Source: Methanothrix thermoacetophila PT (GTDB taxonomy: Archaea > Halobacteriota > Methanosarcinia > Methanotrichales > Methanotrichaceae). From it: 64,000 nt of DNA. A program made the translations under genes and the position numbers. The stretch lies in NCBI RefSeq assembly GCF_000014945.1, contig NC_008553.1, positions 620,001 through 684,000 of the forward strand. The letters are read 5' to 3'. The notes under the pieces were generated by a model. The model was not told the DNA's origin. It made no database searches and saw only the letters and a list, made by a program, of their open reading frames with translations. Shown here piece by piece: positions 45,962 through 56,800 of this stretch; positions within the stretch are counted from its first letter, which is position 1, and each line of letters starts with the position of its first letter.

Positions 45962-46923
45962 GCACAGTCTCGAACAGATCTGAGCTGCTGTTCATCTACG
46001 ATATAAGAGATGGGAATCCGAATGGAGATCCGATGGACGAGAACAAACCGCGCATGGATGAGGAGACAGGGGTGAACCTGGTAACCGATGTGCGTCTCAA
46101 GAGGACGATAAGAGATTACCTCCACAATTTCAAAGGGCTCGAGATATTCGTGAGGGAGATAATCTATGATGAGGAGAACGGGTACATCCAGGACGCCAAG
46201 AGGAGGGCCAAGGATTTCGGGGAAGATCAGGAGAGGATTCTGAGTGAGTGCATCGACGTGAGGCTGTTCGGCGGTGTGATTCCGCTAGAGAAACGGAGAC
46301 AGAACAAGCAAAAAGATGAGGGTGAGGGATCATCCAAAGGGGATTCGATTACCTATACAGGACCTGTTCAGTTCAAGATGGGGCGCTCGCTCCACAGGGT
46401 GGCCCTGAAGCACATAAAGGGCACAGGAGCATTCGCCTCGAAGGAGGGCATGACGCAGGCGACGTTCCGCGAGGAGTATGTTCTCCCCTACTCACTGATA
46501 CTCTTCTACGGCATAATAAACGAGAATGCTGCGAAGCACACTGCTCTCACAGAGGAGGATGTGAGGCTGCTCCTCGAGGGCATGTGGAACGGGACGAAGA
46601 GCTTGATATCGAGAACGAAGGCAGGACAGGTGCCCAGGCTGCTGCTCAAGGTCAACTACAGCAAGGCGAACTACCACATCGGGGATCTGGACAGGATGAT
46701 AAAGCTGGTATCGGATGTGCAGCACGAGGCGATCAGAGGGCCCGAGGATTTCTGTCTCGATGTCTCAGCGCTTGTGAGCAGGCTCAAAGCTGAGAAGGAC
46801 TCGATCAGGGATCTTGAGCTCTGCTTCGACAGGCAGCTCAGGTTCGTCAGGGACGGCGCCGAGTTCTCCATGGAGAAGCTGAACGAAGCAACTGGCATAG
46901 CGGTAAATCCGATTGCGTTCTAG
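45958..46923 (+). CDS. cas7: Type I-B Cascade backbone Cas7 (Csh2)
   Basis: A 321-residue RAMP protein forming the crRNA-coating filament. It begins NRSELLFIYDIRDGNPNGDP and continues TGVNLVTDVRLKRTIRDYL, the Csh2/Cst2 signature. It overlaps cas8b by 4 bases and precedes cas5 by 9 bases. About six copies assemble per Cascade. Length and order fit subtype I-B. Confidence 0.95.
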   Translation: MSTVSNRSELLFIYDIRDGNPNGDPMDENKPRMDEETGVNLVTDVRLKRTIRDYLHNFKGLEIFVREIIYDEENGYIQDAKRRAKDFGEDQERILSECIDVRLFGGVIPLEKRRQNKQKDEGEGSSKGDSITYTGPVQFKMGRSLHRVALKHIKGTGAFASKEGMTQATFREEYVLPYSLILFYGIINENAAKHTALTEEDVRLLLEGMWNGTKSLISRTKAGQVPRLLLKVNYSKANYHIGDLDRMIKLVSDVQHEAIRGPEDFCLDVSALVSRLKAEKDSIRDLELCFDRQLRFVRDGAEFSMEKLNEATGIAVNPIAF

Positions 46924-46932
46924 AGGTTCTCG

Positions 46933-47634
46933 ATGCGGGATAGCGTACTGGTCTTCGATGTGTGGGGGGATTACGCGCACTTCAGGAAGATCTACACAAC
47001 CAGCTCTCCCCTCACGTACTCTTTTCCTCCAAGGACAGCGATATCGGGAATCATCGGGGCCATAGCAGGGCTCAGCAAGGAGAGTTACTTCAGGTACTTT
47101 TCCAGGGATAAAGCAAGCATCGGTTGCAGGATCCTGGAGCCTGTGAAGAAGGTGCGCGTTGGCGAGAACCTGATCGACACAAAGAGGAGCATGCACAGGA
47201 TCCATAACAGGACGCAGGTCAGGTTTGAGTTTCTGAAGGATCCCAGGTTCAGGATATATCTCAGCCATTCTGACGATCGCTTCTCACGGGATCTCAGGGA
47301 TATGCTGGAGGATCACAGATGTGTGTACACACCATGCCTGGGCCTGAGCCAGCTAGTATGCAACTTCAAATTCGTCGGCGAGCTGGGTTTGAGGAGATGC
47401 GGTGATGGATTACAGGAAATAAACAGCGTTGTGCCTCTGAAATCTCTTCTGGAGTCGCCGGAGTTTGAGGAGGGCAGGGAGTATTTCTCAGAGATCATGC
47501 CCTGCGTTATTGGAGAGGGACGGGAGGTCACGGATTACAGTGAGGTGCTCTACGAGAGGAACGGAGGGAGCATCAGGGCCAGAACAAGAGATGCGTGGGA
47601 GCTGGATAATGGGGAGAGGGTCGTTTTCATTTAA
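46933..47634 (+). CDS. cas5: Type I-B Cascade subunit Cas5
   Basis: A 233-residue RAMP protein that caps the crRNA 5' tag. It begins DSVLVFDVWGDYAHFRKIYT and contains SPLTYSFPPRTAISGIIGAIAGL, typical of Cas5h/Cas5t. The last 26 bases overlap the start of cas3. Cas5 binds the 8-base handle, here ATTGAAAC from the repeat. Confidence 0.94.
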   Translation: MRDSVLVFDVWGDYAHFRKIYTTSSPLTYSFPPRTAISGIIGAIAGLSKESYFRYFSRDKASIGCRILEPVKKVRVGENLIDTKRSMHRIHNRTQVRFEFLKDPRFRIYLSHSDDRFSRDLRDMLEDHRCVYTPCLGLSQLVCNFKFVGELGLRRCGDGLQEINSVVPLKSLLESPEFEEGREYFSEIMPCVIGEGREVTDYSEVLYERNGGSIRARTRDAWELDNGERVVFI

Positions 47635-50023
47635 ACTCAGATCCCATCCCGATAAGCTTCTGGTGGATCACCTCAGAAACGTCGGGGAGATGTGCAGGAG
47701 GACAGTGGCTGAGAGCGCACGGAACCTCGATGATGCGGAGATTCTGAAGAATGTCGCATACATCATCGGAGCGACACACGATCTCGGAAAGGCGACGGGC
47801 TTCTTCCAGGAGTACCTGAGGGAGACTGATGAGAAAAGGAGGCGGGCTCTGAGATCGAGAGATGTCACGAAGCATGGTCTTCTCTCATCGCTCTTCACGT
47901 ACGCAATTGTCAGGGAGCATCTGAGGAAGAGAGGATGCGAGATGCCCGGCGCACTTCCCCTGGTCTCATTCATCGCGGTGAGGCGCCATCACGGGGATCT
48001 GACGAACGCGCTGGATGAGATCTCGGCGATCTACGCTGAGAGGGAGAGGGTCCTATCTGTGATCGAGGAGCAGGTCTCCAGTCTTGACAGAAACGAATGC
48101 GCGCAGATATTCAACGCCCTTCTCGGCGGTGTGGTTGAGATAGATCTTGATTCTCTTTTGGACCACATCCTCAGAGATGCTCTGAAGGATTTGAGGGGTG
48201 AGAAGCCGCTTGTCAGGAATCTCGGCAGGAGAAATGATGTTCTGCCATACTTCGTGGCCCAGCTCCTGTACTCCGCGCTTCTGGATGCGGACAAGACAGA
48301 TGCAGGGCTGGAGGGCGTGGATCTGGGCAGGGTGAATATTCCTCCAGATCTTGTGGACAGGTACAGGGAGGCGCGCGGGTTCTCCGAGAGGAGAGATGGC
48401 ATCAATGGAATGAGGAACGAGATATACCATGATGCAGTCAGCCGGATCTCAGGATGGGACCTCAATGAGAGGATAATATCGCTGAACGTGCCCACAGGTA
48501 CAGGCAAGACGCTGACATCCCTGGCGATGGCGCTGCGGCTCAGGAGAAGGCTGATGAACGAACGTGGGGTCATGCCCAGGATAGTATACGCTCTGCCGTT
48601 TCTCAGCATAATCGATCAGACATGCGATGTCTTCGAGGATGTGCTGGAAAGCGCGGGCATCAGGGCTGACTCAAGCGTGCTTCTGAAGCACCATCATCTC
48701 TCCGACATCACATACACAAAAGGGGATGAGGAATTCGAGTCTGACGTGAGCCTTCTGCTGATGGAGGGATGGAACTCTGAGATCGTGGTTACGACGTTCT
48801 GGCAGCTCTTCCACACGATATTCTCAAACAGAAACAGAAGGCTTCGCAAGTTCAACAGGATTGCAAATTCAATAATAATAATGGATGAAGTTCAGGCTGT
48901 GCCCCACAGGTACTGGCATCTTCTGCATGATTCTCTGAAAATGCTCTGCGAGAAGTTCAACAGCTATCTGATACTCGTCACCGCGACCCAGCCGCTGATC
49001 TTCTCTGAGGAGAGCGGCGAGATCAGGGAGGCTGTGAGCGATAAGGAGCGGTACTTCAGAGCGCTCAACAGGGTTGAGCTGCGCCCCATGATCGATGCTC
49101 CCATGAGCCTGGAGGAATTTGAGGCTCTTCTGGAGGGGGAGATTCACAATAACCCGGAGAAGGATTTTCTCATCGTGCTCAACACCATCCGCTCAGCCAG
49201 GAATGTGTACAGCGCCATAAAAGCTCTTGATCTGAGGGATACAGAGCTGTTTTACCTCTCCACGCATGTCGTTCCCAGGGATAGAAGGGATCGCATACGC
49301 AGGATCAGAGATGAGCGTGGAGGGCGCAGGAAGATCACAGTGAGCACGCAGCTCATAGAGGCGGGTGTTGATATCGATGCTGATATCGTGTTCAGGGATC
49401 TCGCGCCCCTCGACTCGATAAATCAGGTCGCGGGAAGGTGCAACAGGAACCTCTCGAAGGGCAGGGGGCGGGTCTCAGTTGTCATCCTCAGGGATGAGCG
49501 GAGGGAGCTGTGCAGGTACATCTACGATGGTTTTCTTATCTCAAAAACACTTGACATATTGAGGTCGTGCGGAGAATGCATAGAGGAAAGGGAGATACTG
49601 GAGCTGAACAGCAGGTACTTCAGGGTGGTGAGGAGCGGCATGAGCGATGAGACCTCCAGGAGGTGCATGAGCATGCTATCAGGCCTGGAGTTTGGAGATC
49701 TCGGGGAGAGCTTCAGGCTGATAGAGGAGGATGAGCCCAGGGTGGATGTTTTTGTGGAGACGGATGAGAGGGCCTCTGATGTCTGGCAGGCTTACAGAGA
49801 TCTCAGATCCGAGAGGGATCTCTGGGAGAGGAGAAGGAGATACCTGAGACTTAGAAACGCACTGAGCGATTACATGATCTCCCTTCCGAGGAGACTCGCT
49901 GCGGATCTTGTCGTGGAGAATCAGGGCACTGGCTACATATCGATGGACGAACTCCCTCACTACTACGATCCAGAGACCGGCTTCAGGGTGGAGGATGCTG
50001 GCGAGGGATCTATGATAATCTGA
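47609..50023 (+). CDS. cas3: Cas3 helicase-nuclease
   Basis: The signature type I effector that degrades target DNA. The 804-residue protein has an N-terminal HD nuclease (HLRNVGEMCRRTV, GATHDLGKATGFFQEYL, then FIAVRRHHGDL) to about residue 230. The superfamily 2 helicase that follows has NVPTGTGKTLTSLAMAL (Walker A), IIIMDEVQAVPHRYW (DEVQ box), TATQPLIF (motif III) and STQLIEAGVDID with DSINQVAGRCNRN (motifs V and VI). HD and helicase are fused in one chain. The start is ATG 47609 inside the end of cas5; an open frame upstream to 47465 overlaps cas5 and is rejected. Confidence 0.96.
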   Translation: MGRGSFSFKLRSHPDKLLVDHLRNVGEMCRRTVAESARNLDDAEILKNVAYIIGATHDLGKATGFFQEYLRETDEKRRRALRSRDVTKHGLLSSLFTYAIVREHLRKRGCEMPGALPLVSFIAVRRHHGDLTNALDEISAIYAERERVLSVIEEQVSSLDRNECAQIFNALLGGVVEIDLDSLLDHILRDALKDLRGEKPLVRNLGRRNDVLPYFVAQLLYSALLDADKTDAGLEGVDLGRVNIPPDLVDRYREARGFSERRDGINGMRNEIYHDAVSRISGWDLNERIISLNVPTGTGKTLTSLAMALRLRRRLMNERGVMPRIVYALPFLSIIDQTCDVFEDVLESAGIRADSSVLLKHHHLSDITYTKGDEEFESDVSLLLMEGWNSEIVVTTFWQLFHTIFSNRNRRLRKFNRIANSIIIMDEVQAVPHRYWHLLHDSLKMLCEKFNSYLILVTATQPLIFSEESGEIREAVSDKERYFRALNRVELRPMIDAPMSLEEFEALLEGEIHNNPEKDFLIVLNTIRSARNVYSAIKALDLRDTELFYLSTHVVPRDRRDRIRRIRDERGGRRKITVSTQLIEAGVDIDADIVFRDLAPLDSINQVAGRCNRNLSKGRGRVSVVILRDERRELCRYIYDGFLISKTLDILRSCGECIEEREILELNSRYFRVVRSGMSDETSRRCMSMLSGLEFGDLGESFRLIEEDEPRVDVFVETDERASDVWQAYRDLRSERDLWERRRRYLRLRNALSDYMISLPRRLAADLVVENQGTGYISMDELPHYYDPETGFRVEDAGEGSMII

Positions 50024-50029
50024 GGTGCT

Positions 50030-50872
50030 ATGGATCTAAGGATTCTGCGGCTGAGACTGCGCTCTGATTCGCATGTTAAGGAGGATGCTGCGAAGCTGCG
50101 CGGCTTCTTTGCCACGAGCTTCAATGATCAGATGCTTCTGCATCATCATTTCACTGACAGACTGATCTACAGGTATCCGCTCATACAGTACAAGATAATC
50201 CAGGGTGTTCCGGTCATCCTGGGGATAAACGAGGGCGCGGATGTTCTCAGGGATGTATACGATAAGTTCGGCGAGATCCGGCTTGGGGATCGGAGCTATT
50301 CTGTTGTTGAGCGGCATATATGCCTGCGGAGGGAGAGGTTTGGGTGTGCTGGAGAGCTTCATGCGTACAGGTTTGTCACTCCCTGGCTTGCCCTCAACCA
50401 GGAGAACTACATGCGCTATGCGGATGCAGCTTCCTGGTATGAGAGGAAAGAGATTCTGAGGAAGATCCTGGTTGGGAACATACTCTCTGCTGCGAAAGGT
50501 CTTGGATACACGGTGGATGAGCAGATACGTCTTGAGCTTGGCAGGGTGAGGGATGAGATCTGCATCTTGAAGGGTGTAATGGTCACCGGCATAAAATGCG
50601 AGTTCCTGACGAACTTTCACATTCCGGATCTGATGGGTCTGGGGAAGTCTGTCTCAAGGGGCTTTGGGGCTGTGGGGGCTCTGGAGGGCAGGCGAAGAAA
50701 GCTTGATGATTGCGGAGATGGAGTTACAGAGAGGAATGAATTTATAAAGGGTTCGATAAATTCCACTCATGCCAGAGACCCCCTCGAAAAGGAGATCTCC
50801 AAGGGGAGATCTGCCAAAAAGAACGAAAAATCGCCGCTGTCGAAGAGCGAGTTCCAGGAAAACAAGGATTGA
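50030..50872 (+). CDS. cas6: CRISPR RNA endonuclease Cas6, with frame running into the array
   Basis: Cas6 cuts the pre-crRNA inside each repeat. The fold begins MDLRILRLRLRSDSHV, has LIYRYPLIQYKIIQGVPVILG, and ends with the glycine-rich loop MGLGKSVSRGFGAV near residue 225, where a normal Cas6 stops. The frame continues about 50 residues of lysine- and serine-rich sequence through the leader and takes its TGA stop from the first repeat (50870-50872). The extra tail is either a real disordered extension or an unselected read-through. The crRNA promoter lies inside it. Cas6 probably also supplies crRNA to the Cmr complex, which has no processing enzyme of its own here. Confidence 0.92.
   Translation: MDLRILRLRLRSDSHVKEDAAKLRGFFATSFNDQMLLHHHFTDRLIYRYPLIQYKIIQGVPVILGINEGADVLRDVYDKFGEIRLGDRSYSVVERHICLRRERFGCAGELHAYRFVTPWLALNQENYMRYADAASWYERKEILRKILVGNILSAAKGLGYTVDEQIRLELGRVRDEICILKGVMVTGIKCEFLTNFHIPDLMGLGKSVSRGFGAVGALEGRRRKLDDCGDGVTERNEFIKGSINSTHARDPLEKEISKGRSAKKNEKSPLSKSEFQENKD
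50690..50838 (+). promoter_or_regulatory. CRISPR leader and pre-crRNA promoter
   Basis: The leader lies between the end of the conserved Cas6 fold and repeat 1. TTTATAAA at 50741-50748 is a strong TATA box predicting transcription from about 50772, giving a 65-70-base leader RNA. Near 50790 the palindrome GGAGATCTCC is followed by GGGAGATCT, which could be an adaptation anchor site. Direction follows from the ATTGAAAC repeat end. Confidence 0.7.
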
Positions 50873-53800
50873 AACTTTCCGGATTAGAATAATAAGGAAC
50901 TTCCGGTACGGGGTCGAAGAGCGAGTTCCAGGAAAACAAGGATTGAAACGGTATACTAAGCGTACCGTTCGTCTCAACATCGACTAGTCGAAGAGCGAGT
51001 TCCAGGAAAACAAGGATTGAAACACACCATATGCTCCGGGCAGAGGAGCATGTTCACACTGTCGAAGAGCGAGTTCCAGGAAAACAAGGATTGAAACCCA
51101 GTCCTCCTCCTCAGGAGGACTGGCTTTTTCAAAGTCGAAGAGCGAGTTCCAGGAAAACAAGGATTGAAACCACAATAAATCCCCCTTTGAAAACGAGTTC
51201 AAGCGTCGAAGAGCGAGTTCCAGGAAAACAAGGATTGAAACTATGTAGCTGCATATCTACACCTCCACGGATATAAGAGGTCGAAGAGCGAGTTCCAGGA
51301 AAACAAGGATTGAAACTCTTCTGGCTCTGGCACGGCGAGAACTATCTCGCCGTGTCGAAGAGCGAGTTCCAGGAAAACAAGGATTGAAACTCCAAATTAC
51401 CAAGACAAACATGCTTGTCATGGGTGGTCGAAGAGCGAGTTCCAGGAAAACAAGGATTGAAACCTGCGAACTTTGCCATGAGCACCTCTTCGTGAGGTGC
51501 TGTCGAAGAGCGAGTTCCAGGAAAACAAGGATTGAAACGATGATTAATCTCATAACTGGTGAGATTTTCGACTCTCGTCGAAGAGCGAGTTCCAGGAAAA
51601 CAAGGATTGAAACCCTGTTGATGGTGCTCAGTGACGTTTCGATAGAAGAGTCGAAGAGCGAGTTCCAGGAAAACAAGGATTGAAACAACTGATTTCCTTG
51701 TCGGCAAATTTGTTGTTGTAGAGTCGAAGAGCGAGTTCCAGGAAAACAAGGATTGAAACCCTCCTAGCCCTTTATTCGCTGGCTGGAGCTTCTGCTGTCG
51801 AAGAGCGAGTTCCAGGAAAACAAGGATTGAAACTACAATTCCTTCCCGCACTCTGAGCACCTCACGAAGTCGAAGAGCGAGTTCCAGGAAAACAAGGATT
51901 GAAACAGATGAACTGATACCAGTTCACCTCGGTCGTTTCGAGTCGAAGAGCGAGTTCCAGGAAAACAAGGATTGAAACGGAAATCCCAGACCCCGCTGAG
52001 TGTATCTTTCAGTTGTCGAAGAGCGAGTTCCAGGAAAACAAGGATTGAAACTCCATTCTCGAGCGGAAACGCGCTCGGGCCGAGGAGTCGAAGAGCGAGT
52101 TCCAGGAAAACAAGGATTGAAACACTGCCTGCTGCTCAAAGCCGGCGAAGGTGAACCTGGTCGAAGAGCGAGTTCCAGGAAAACAAGGATTGAAACAGGT
52201 ATCAGGAGACCTGCGGAGCAAGTACACTCCAGGGTCGAAGAGCGAGTTCCAGGAAAACAAGGATTGAAACCCGACGATTTTGACTCAAACCAAGCGGTGT
52301 ATGTCGAGGTCGAAGAGCGAGTTCCAGGAAAACAAGGATTGAAACTCGTTTTTTGTCGCGCGCACAATCTCACGATACCAACATCATCAAGTCGAAGAGC
52401 GAGTTCCAGGAAAACAAGGATTGAAACCCAGCAGCGATCTTACCTCTGAGCAATACTCGCCGCGTCGAAGAGCGAGTTCCAGGAAAACAAGGATTGAAAC
52501 ATGAACTCATCCGAGCGATTCCTGTAGATCTGGCCGGTCGAAGAGCGAGTTCCAGGAAAACAAGGATTGAAACACTACTCCTTTGTCTGGAAGATCCAGC
52601 ATTTACTTGTCGAAGAGCGAGTTCCAGGAAAACAAGGATTGAAACTGGCGTCATCAGAATAACCAAGAGCTTTCATTAGAGTCGAAGAGCGAGTTCCAGG
52701 AAAACAAGGATTGAAACATTAAATCCTTATCCAGCCTGGTTAAGCCTTACGATGTCGAAGAGCGAGTTCCAGGAAAACAAGGATTGAAACATCTACTAGC
52801 GTCGCTTGCGGCGCAAGTAGATATAGTGTCGAAGAGCGAGTTCCAGGAAAACAAGGATTGAAACAAGAATTGTAACTCGTATTAATGGGGCAAATCAAGT
52901 CGAAGAGCGAGTTCCAGGAAAACAAGGATTGAAACTCTCGGTTAACGGCGAGATAGTCCTCGCCGTCCCAAGTCGAAGAGCGAGTTCCAGGAAAACAAGG
53001 ATTGAAACTCCTACGCCATACGGCTAGCGTGAAAAAAAATGCCGTAGTCGAAGAGCGAGTTCCAGGAAAACAAGGATTGAAACCGCCTCCCAGTTCTCGT
53101 CGTTCCATACTGTCTCAGGTCGAAGAGCGAGTTCCAGGAAAACAAGGATTGAAACAAGTTCCAGGTACTTCTCCTGTCCCGGTGGAATGATGTCGAAGAG
53201 CGAGTTCCAGGAAAACAAGGATTGAAACAAAGATGTCATGATCGCATCGGTGATCGGCTCGGTGTCGAAGAGCGAGTTCCAGGAAAACAAGGATTGAAAC
53301 ACAGCTTAGCGGTCTTGTTCTGGCCCGACAGCGCCTCCTCCTGGTCGAAGAGCGAGTTCCAGGAAAACAAGGATTGAAACCCTCATCGGGTACTGGTGAG
53401 CAGCCCTCGCATCCTGTCGAAGAGCGAGTTCCAGGAAAACAAGGATTGAAACGATTTGCCCCTGGGCATATCGGATCACTATCTGATGTCGAAGAGCGAG
53501 TTCCAGGAAAACAAGGATTGAAACTCACGAACATGTACCGACTGCGGCGCTTCACCCGCGTCGAAGAGCGAGTTCCAGGAAAACAAGGATTGAAACCGTC
53601 ATTCACGTTCTCCTACCCGATAATTCCCGGGAGTCGAAGAGCGAGTTCCAGGAAAACAAGGATTGAAACATCTCGCTCAATGTCAGAGACGCTCTAGTAT
53701 CTGGAGTCGAAGAGCGAGTTCCAGGAAAACAAGGATTGAAACTCGAGGAGGTGAGAGGACGGCTAAACTGCGACGTGGTCGAAGAGCGAGTTCCAGGAAA

Positions 53801-56800
53801 ACAAGGATTGAAACCCGACTTGATTCAGATGAGAGTCGGATCTTCTGGGAGTCGAAGAGCGAGTTCCAGGAAAACAAGGATTGAAACTTTGGTTCTGGTG
53901 CTGTCATTTTTTTCTCCTCCACGGGTCGAAGAGCGAGTTCCAGGAAAACAAGGATTGAAACTATTTAGATTTATTTGAAGGCCAGCGGCTCCAGCCAGGT
54001 CGAAGAGCGAGTTCCAGGAAAACAAGGATTGAAACATGTCTCCGACAACTTGCAACGGATAATCATTACCAAGTCGAAGAGCGAGTTCCAGGAAAACAAG
54101 GATTGAAACTGACCTGGACTAAATTTGACATGTCGAAGGAGGAGGAGTCGAAGAGCGAGTTCCAGGAAAACAAGGATTGAAACATCACGGCTAGGTAGCC
54201 TAAATACTCCTTTTGGTGTCGAAGAGCGAGTTCCAGGAAAACAAGGATTGAAACCCTCCAAATACCATATACGCATTATTGGTATATAAAGGTCGAAGAG
54301 CGAGTTCCAGGAAAACAAGGATTGAAACACCTAATGCAGCGGCTCGACAAAGAAGTGCTCAGGGTCGAAGAGCGAGTTCCAGGAAAACAAGGATTGAAAC
54401 GAGCGCAAAGCACGAGATGCCTTCTTCAGGCGGGAGGTCGAAGAGCGAGTTCCAGGAAAACAAGGATTGAAACTTATGTTCCGGTCCACGTACCGGTATG
54501 GTCGTGAAAGGTCGAAGAGCGAGTTCCAGGAAAACAAGGATTGAAACACAATCTTCTATTTCGCTGCGCACGCCAGCAACGAGTCGAAGAGCGAGTTCCA
54601 GGAAAACAAGGATTGAAACACGCGCAGAGGATAACGGAGCTCATGACCGTTCCGAGTCGAAGAGCGAGTTCCAGGAAAACAAGGATTGAAACCGAATTCT
54701 CTGAGCATAAGTGATATCAAAAAAATATAGTCGAAGAGCGAGTTCCAGGAAAACAAGGATTGAAACTATTTAGATTTATTTGAAGGCCAGCGGCTCCAGC
54801 CAGGTCGAAGAGCGAGTTCCAGGAAAACAAGGATTGAAACATGTCTCCGACAACTTGCAACGGATAATCATTACCAAGTCGAAGAGCGAGTTCCAGGAAA
54901 ACAAGGATTGAAACTGACCTGGACTAAATTTGACATGTCGAAGGAGGAGGAGTCGAAGAGCGAGTTCCAGGAAAACAAGGATTGAAACCGCCCACAGCGA
55001 TAGGTTTTCGAATAATGAAAAAGCGGTCGAAGAGCGAGTTCCAGGAAAACAAGGATTGAAACACAGAATCTTCGACCATGATCAGGAACTCATTCATTGT
55101 CGAAGAGCGAGTTCCAGGAAAACAAGGATTGAAACGCAATTTTCCAGCATGCATCACAACAGAATCACGAAGTCGAAGAGCGAGTTCCAGGAAAACAAGG
55201 ATTGAAACTATGGAGACTTCTGGAAGAAACCCTCTCAACACTCTCGTCGAAGAGCGAGTTCCAGGAAAACAAGGATTGAAACTCGTCAGGGCATTCGCCA
55301 GGCATATGCTGTGTGTCGTCGAAGAGCGAGTTCCAGGAAAACAAGGATTGAAACTCCGCCTGGCTCCACCTGCGACGGCGACCATTCAGTGTCGAAGAGC
55401 GAGTTCCAGGAAAACAAGGATTGAAACCTTTCTGCTACGATGGGGGGTGTCACGATCCACGTGTCGAAGAGCGAGTTCCAGGAAAACAAGGATTGAAACT
55501 CTCCAGCAGACTTTGCGACAAGCTCTCCAGTCTGCGTCGAAGAGCGAGTTCCAGGAAAACAAGGATTGAAACTGACACCTTCATTATATAATACAGAGCA
55601 TAATATGGGTCGAAGAGCGAGTTCCAGGAAAACAAGGATTGAAACTGTTGAATACTGTAAGAAGAACAATCTCGCATATAGTCGAAGAGCGAGTTCCAGG
55701 AAAACAAGGATTGAAACCGGGATACGTTCAAGCGATCAGCGGATGGAATGAAGCGTCGAAGAGCGAGTTCCAGGAAAACAAGGATTGAAACTATACAATG
55801 AAAGTCTATATGGTAAATAGAGGCCCGGTCGAAGAGCGAGTTCCAGGAAAACAAGGATTGAAACCGCATAAAATGCGCATGTTCTAAAAATAATCCCAAG
55901 CGTCGAAGAGCGAGTTCCAGGAAAACAAGGATTGAAACATCTCTGATGCAGGAGGAACGGTCGCAACATCCGGGTCGAAGAGCGAGTTCCAGGAAAACAA
56001 GGATTGAAACCGAACAACTTTAAGATCTGTACGGAACTCGGTCTCAGGTCGAAGAGCGAGTTCCAGGAAAACAAGGATTGAAACACTTGACTTTTGTATC
56101 CAACCAACACATCTTTCGATGTCGAAGAGCGAGTTCCAGGAAAACAAGGATTGAAACACGATTGATACGAACGTATTCTGAAAGGATGAAGATGTCGAAG
56201 AGCGAGTTCCAGGAAAACAAGGATTGAAACTCCTTGCAAATCTCCACAGATCGAAGATCGAGGATTGAGTCGAAGAGCGAGTTCCAGGAAAACAAGGATT
56301 GAAACTCCTTATTAGGATGTGTTCAACGCCGTCGGCATTGTCGAAGAGCGAGTTCCAGGAAAACAAGGATTGAAACCGAACGCTCTGGTCTTTGAGCGCT
56401 CGTAACTATTTTGTCGAAGAGCGAGTTCCAGGAAAACAAGGATTGAAACAAATTCCAGCCCAGGATGGGCTGAAGGCGCTCATCCGTCGAAGAGCGAGTT
56501 CCAGGAAAACAAGGATTGAAACCCCGAATGAATTCACCGTATATGGTACATCGGGAATTGTCGAAGAGCGAGTTCCAGGAAAACAAGGATTGAAACTCGC
56601 ATTTAATGTGTATCGTACACACTTGAAGCCGGAGTCGAAGAGCGAGTTCCAGGAAAACAAGGATTGAAACCTCCTGGGGATACGCCCCATAATATACGTA
56701 TACGTCATGTCGAAGAGCGAGTTCCAGGAAAACAAGGATTGAAACCATCGAGTGGATAAAAAAGACACTCGATGACGAGGGGTCGAAGAGCGAGTTCCAG

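Noticed and set aside
47465-47608. Upstream extension of cas3 into cas5
   Set aside because: It overlaps well-conserved cas5 in another frame, and the ATG at 47609 begins the HD domain with normal spacing.
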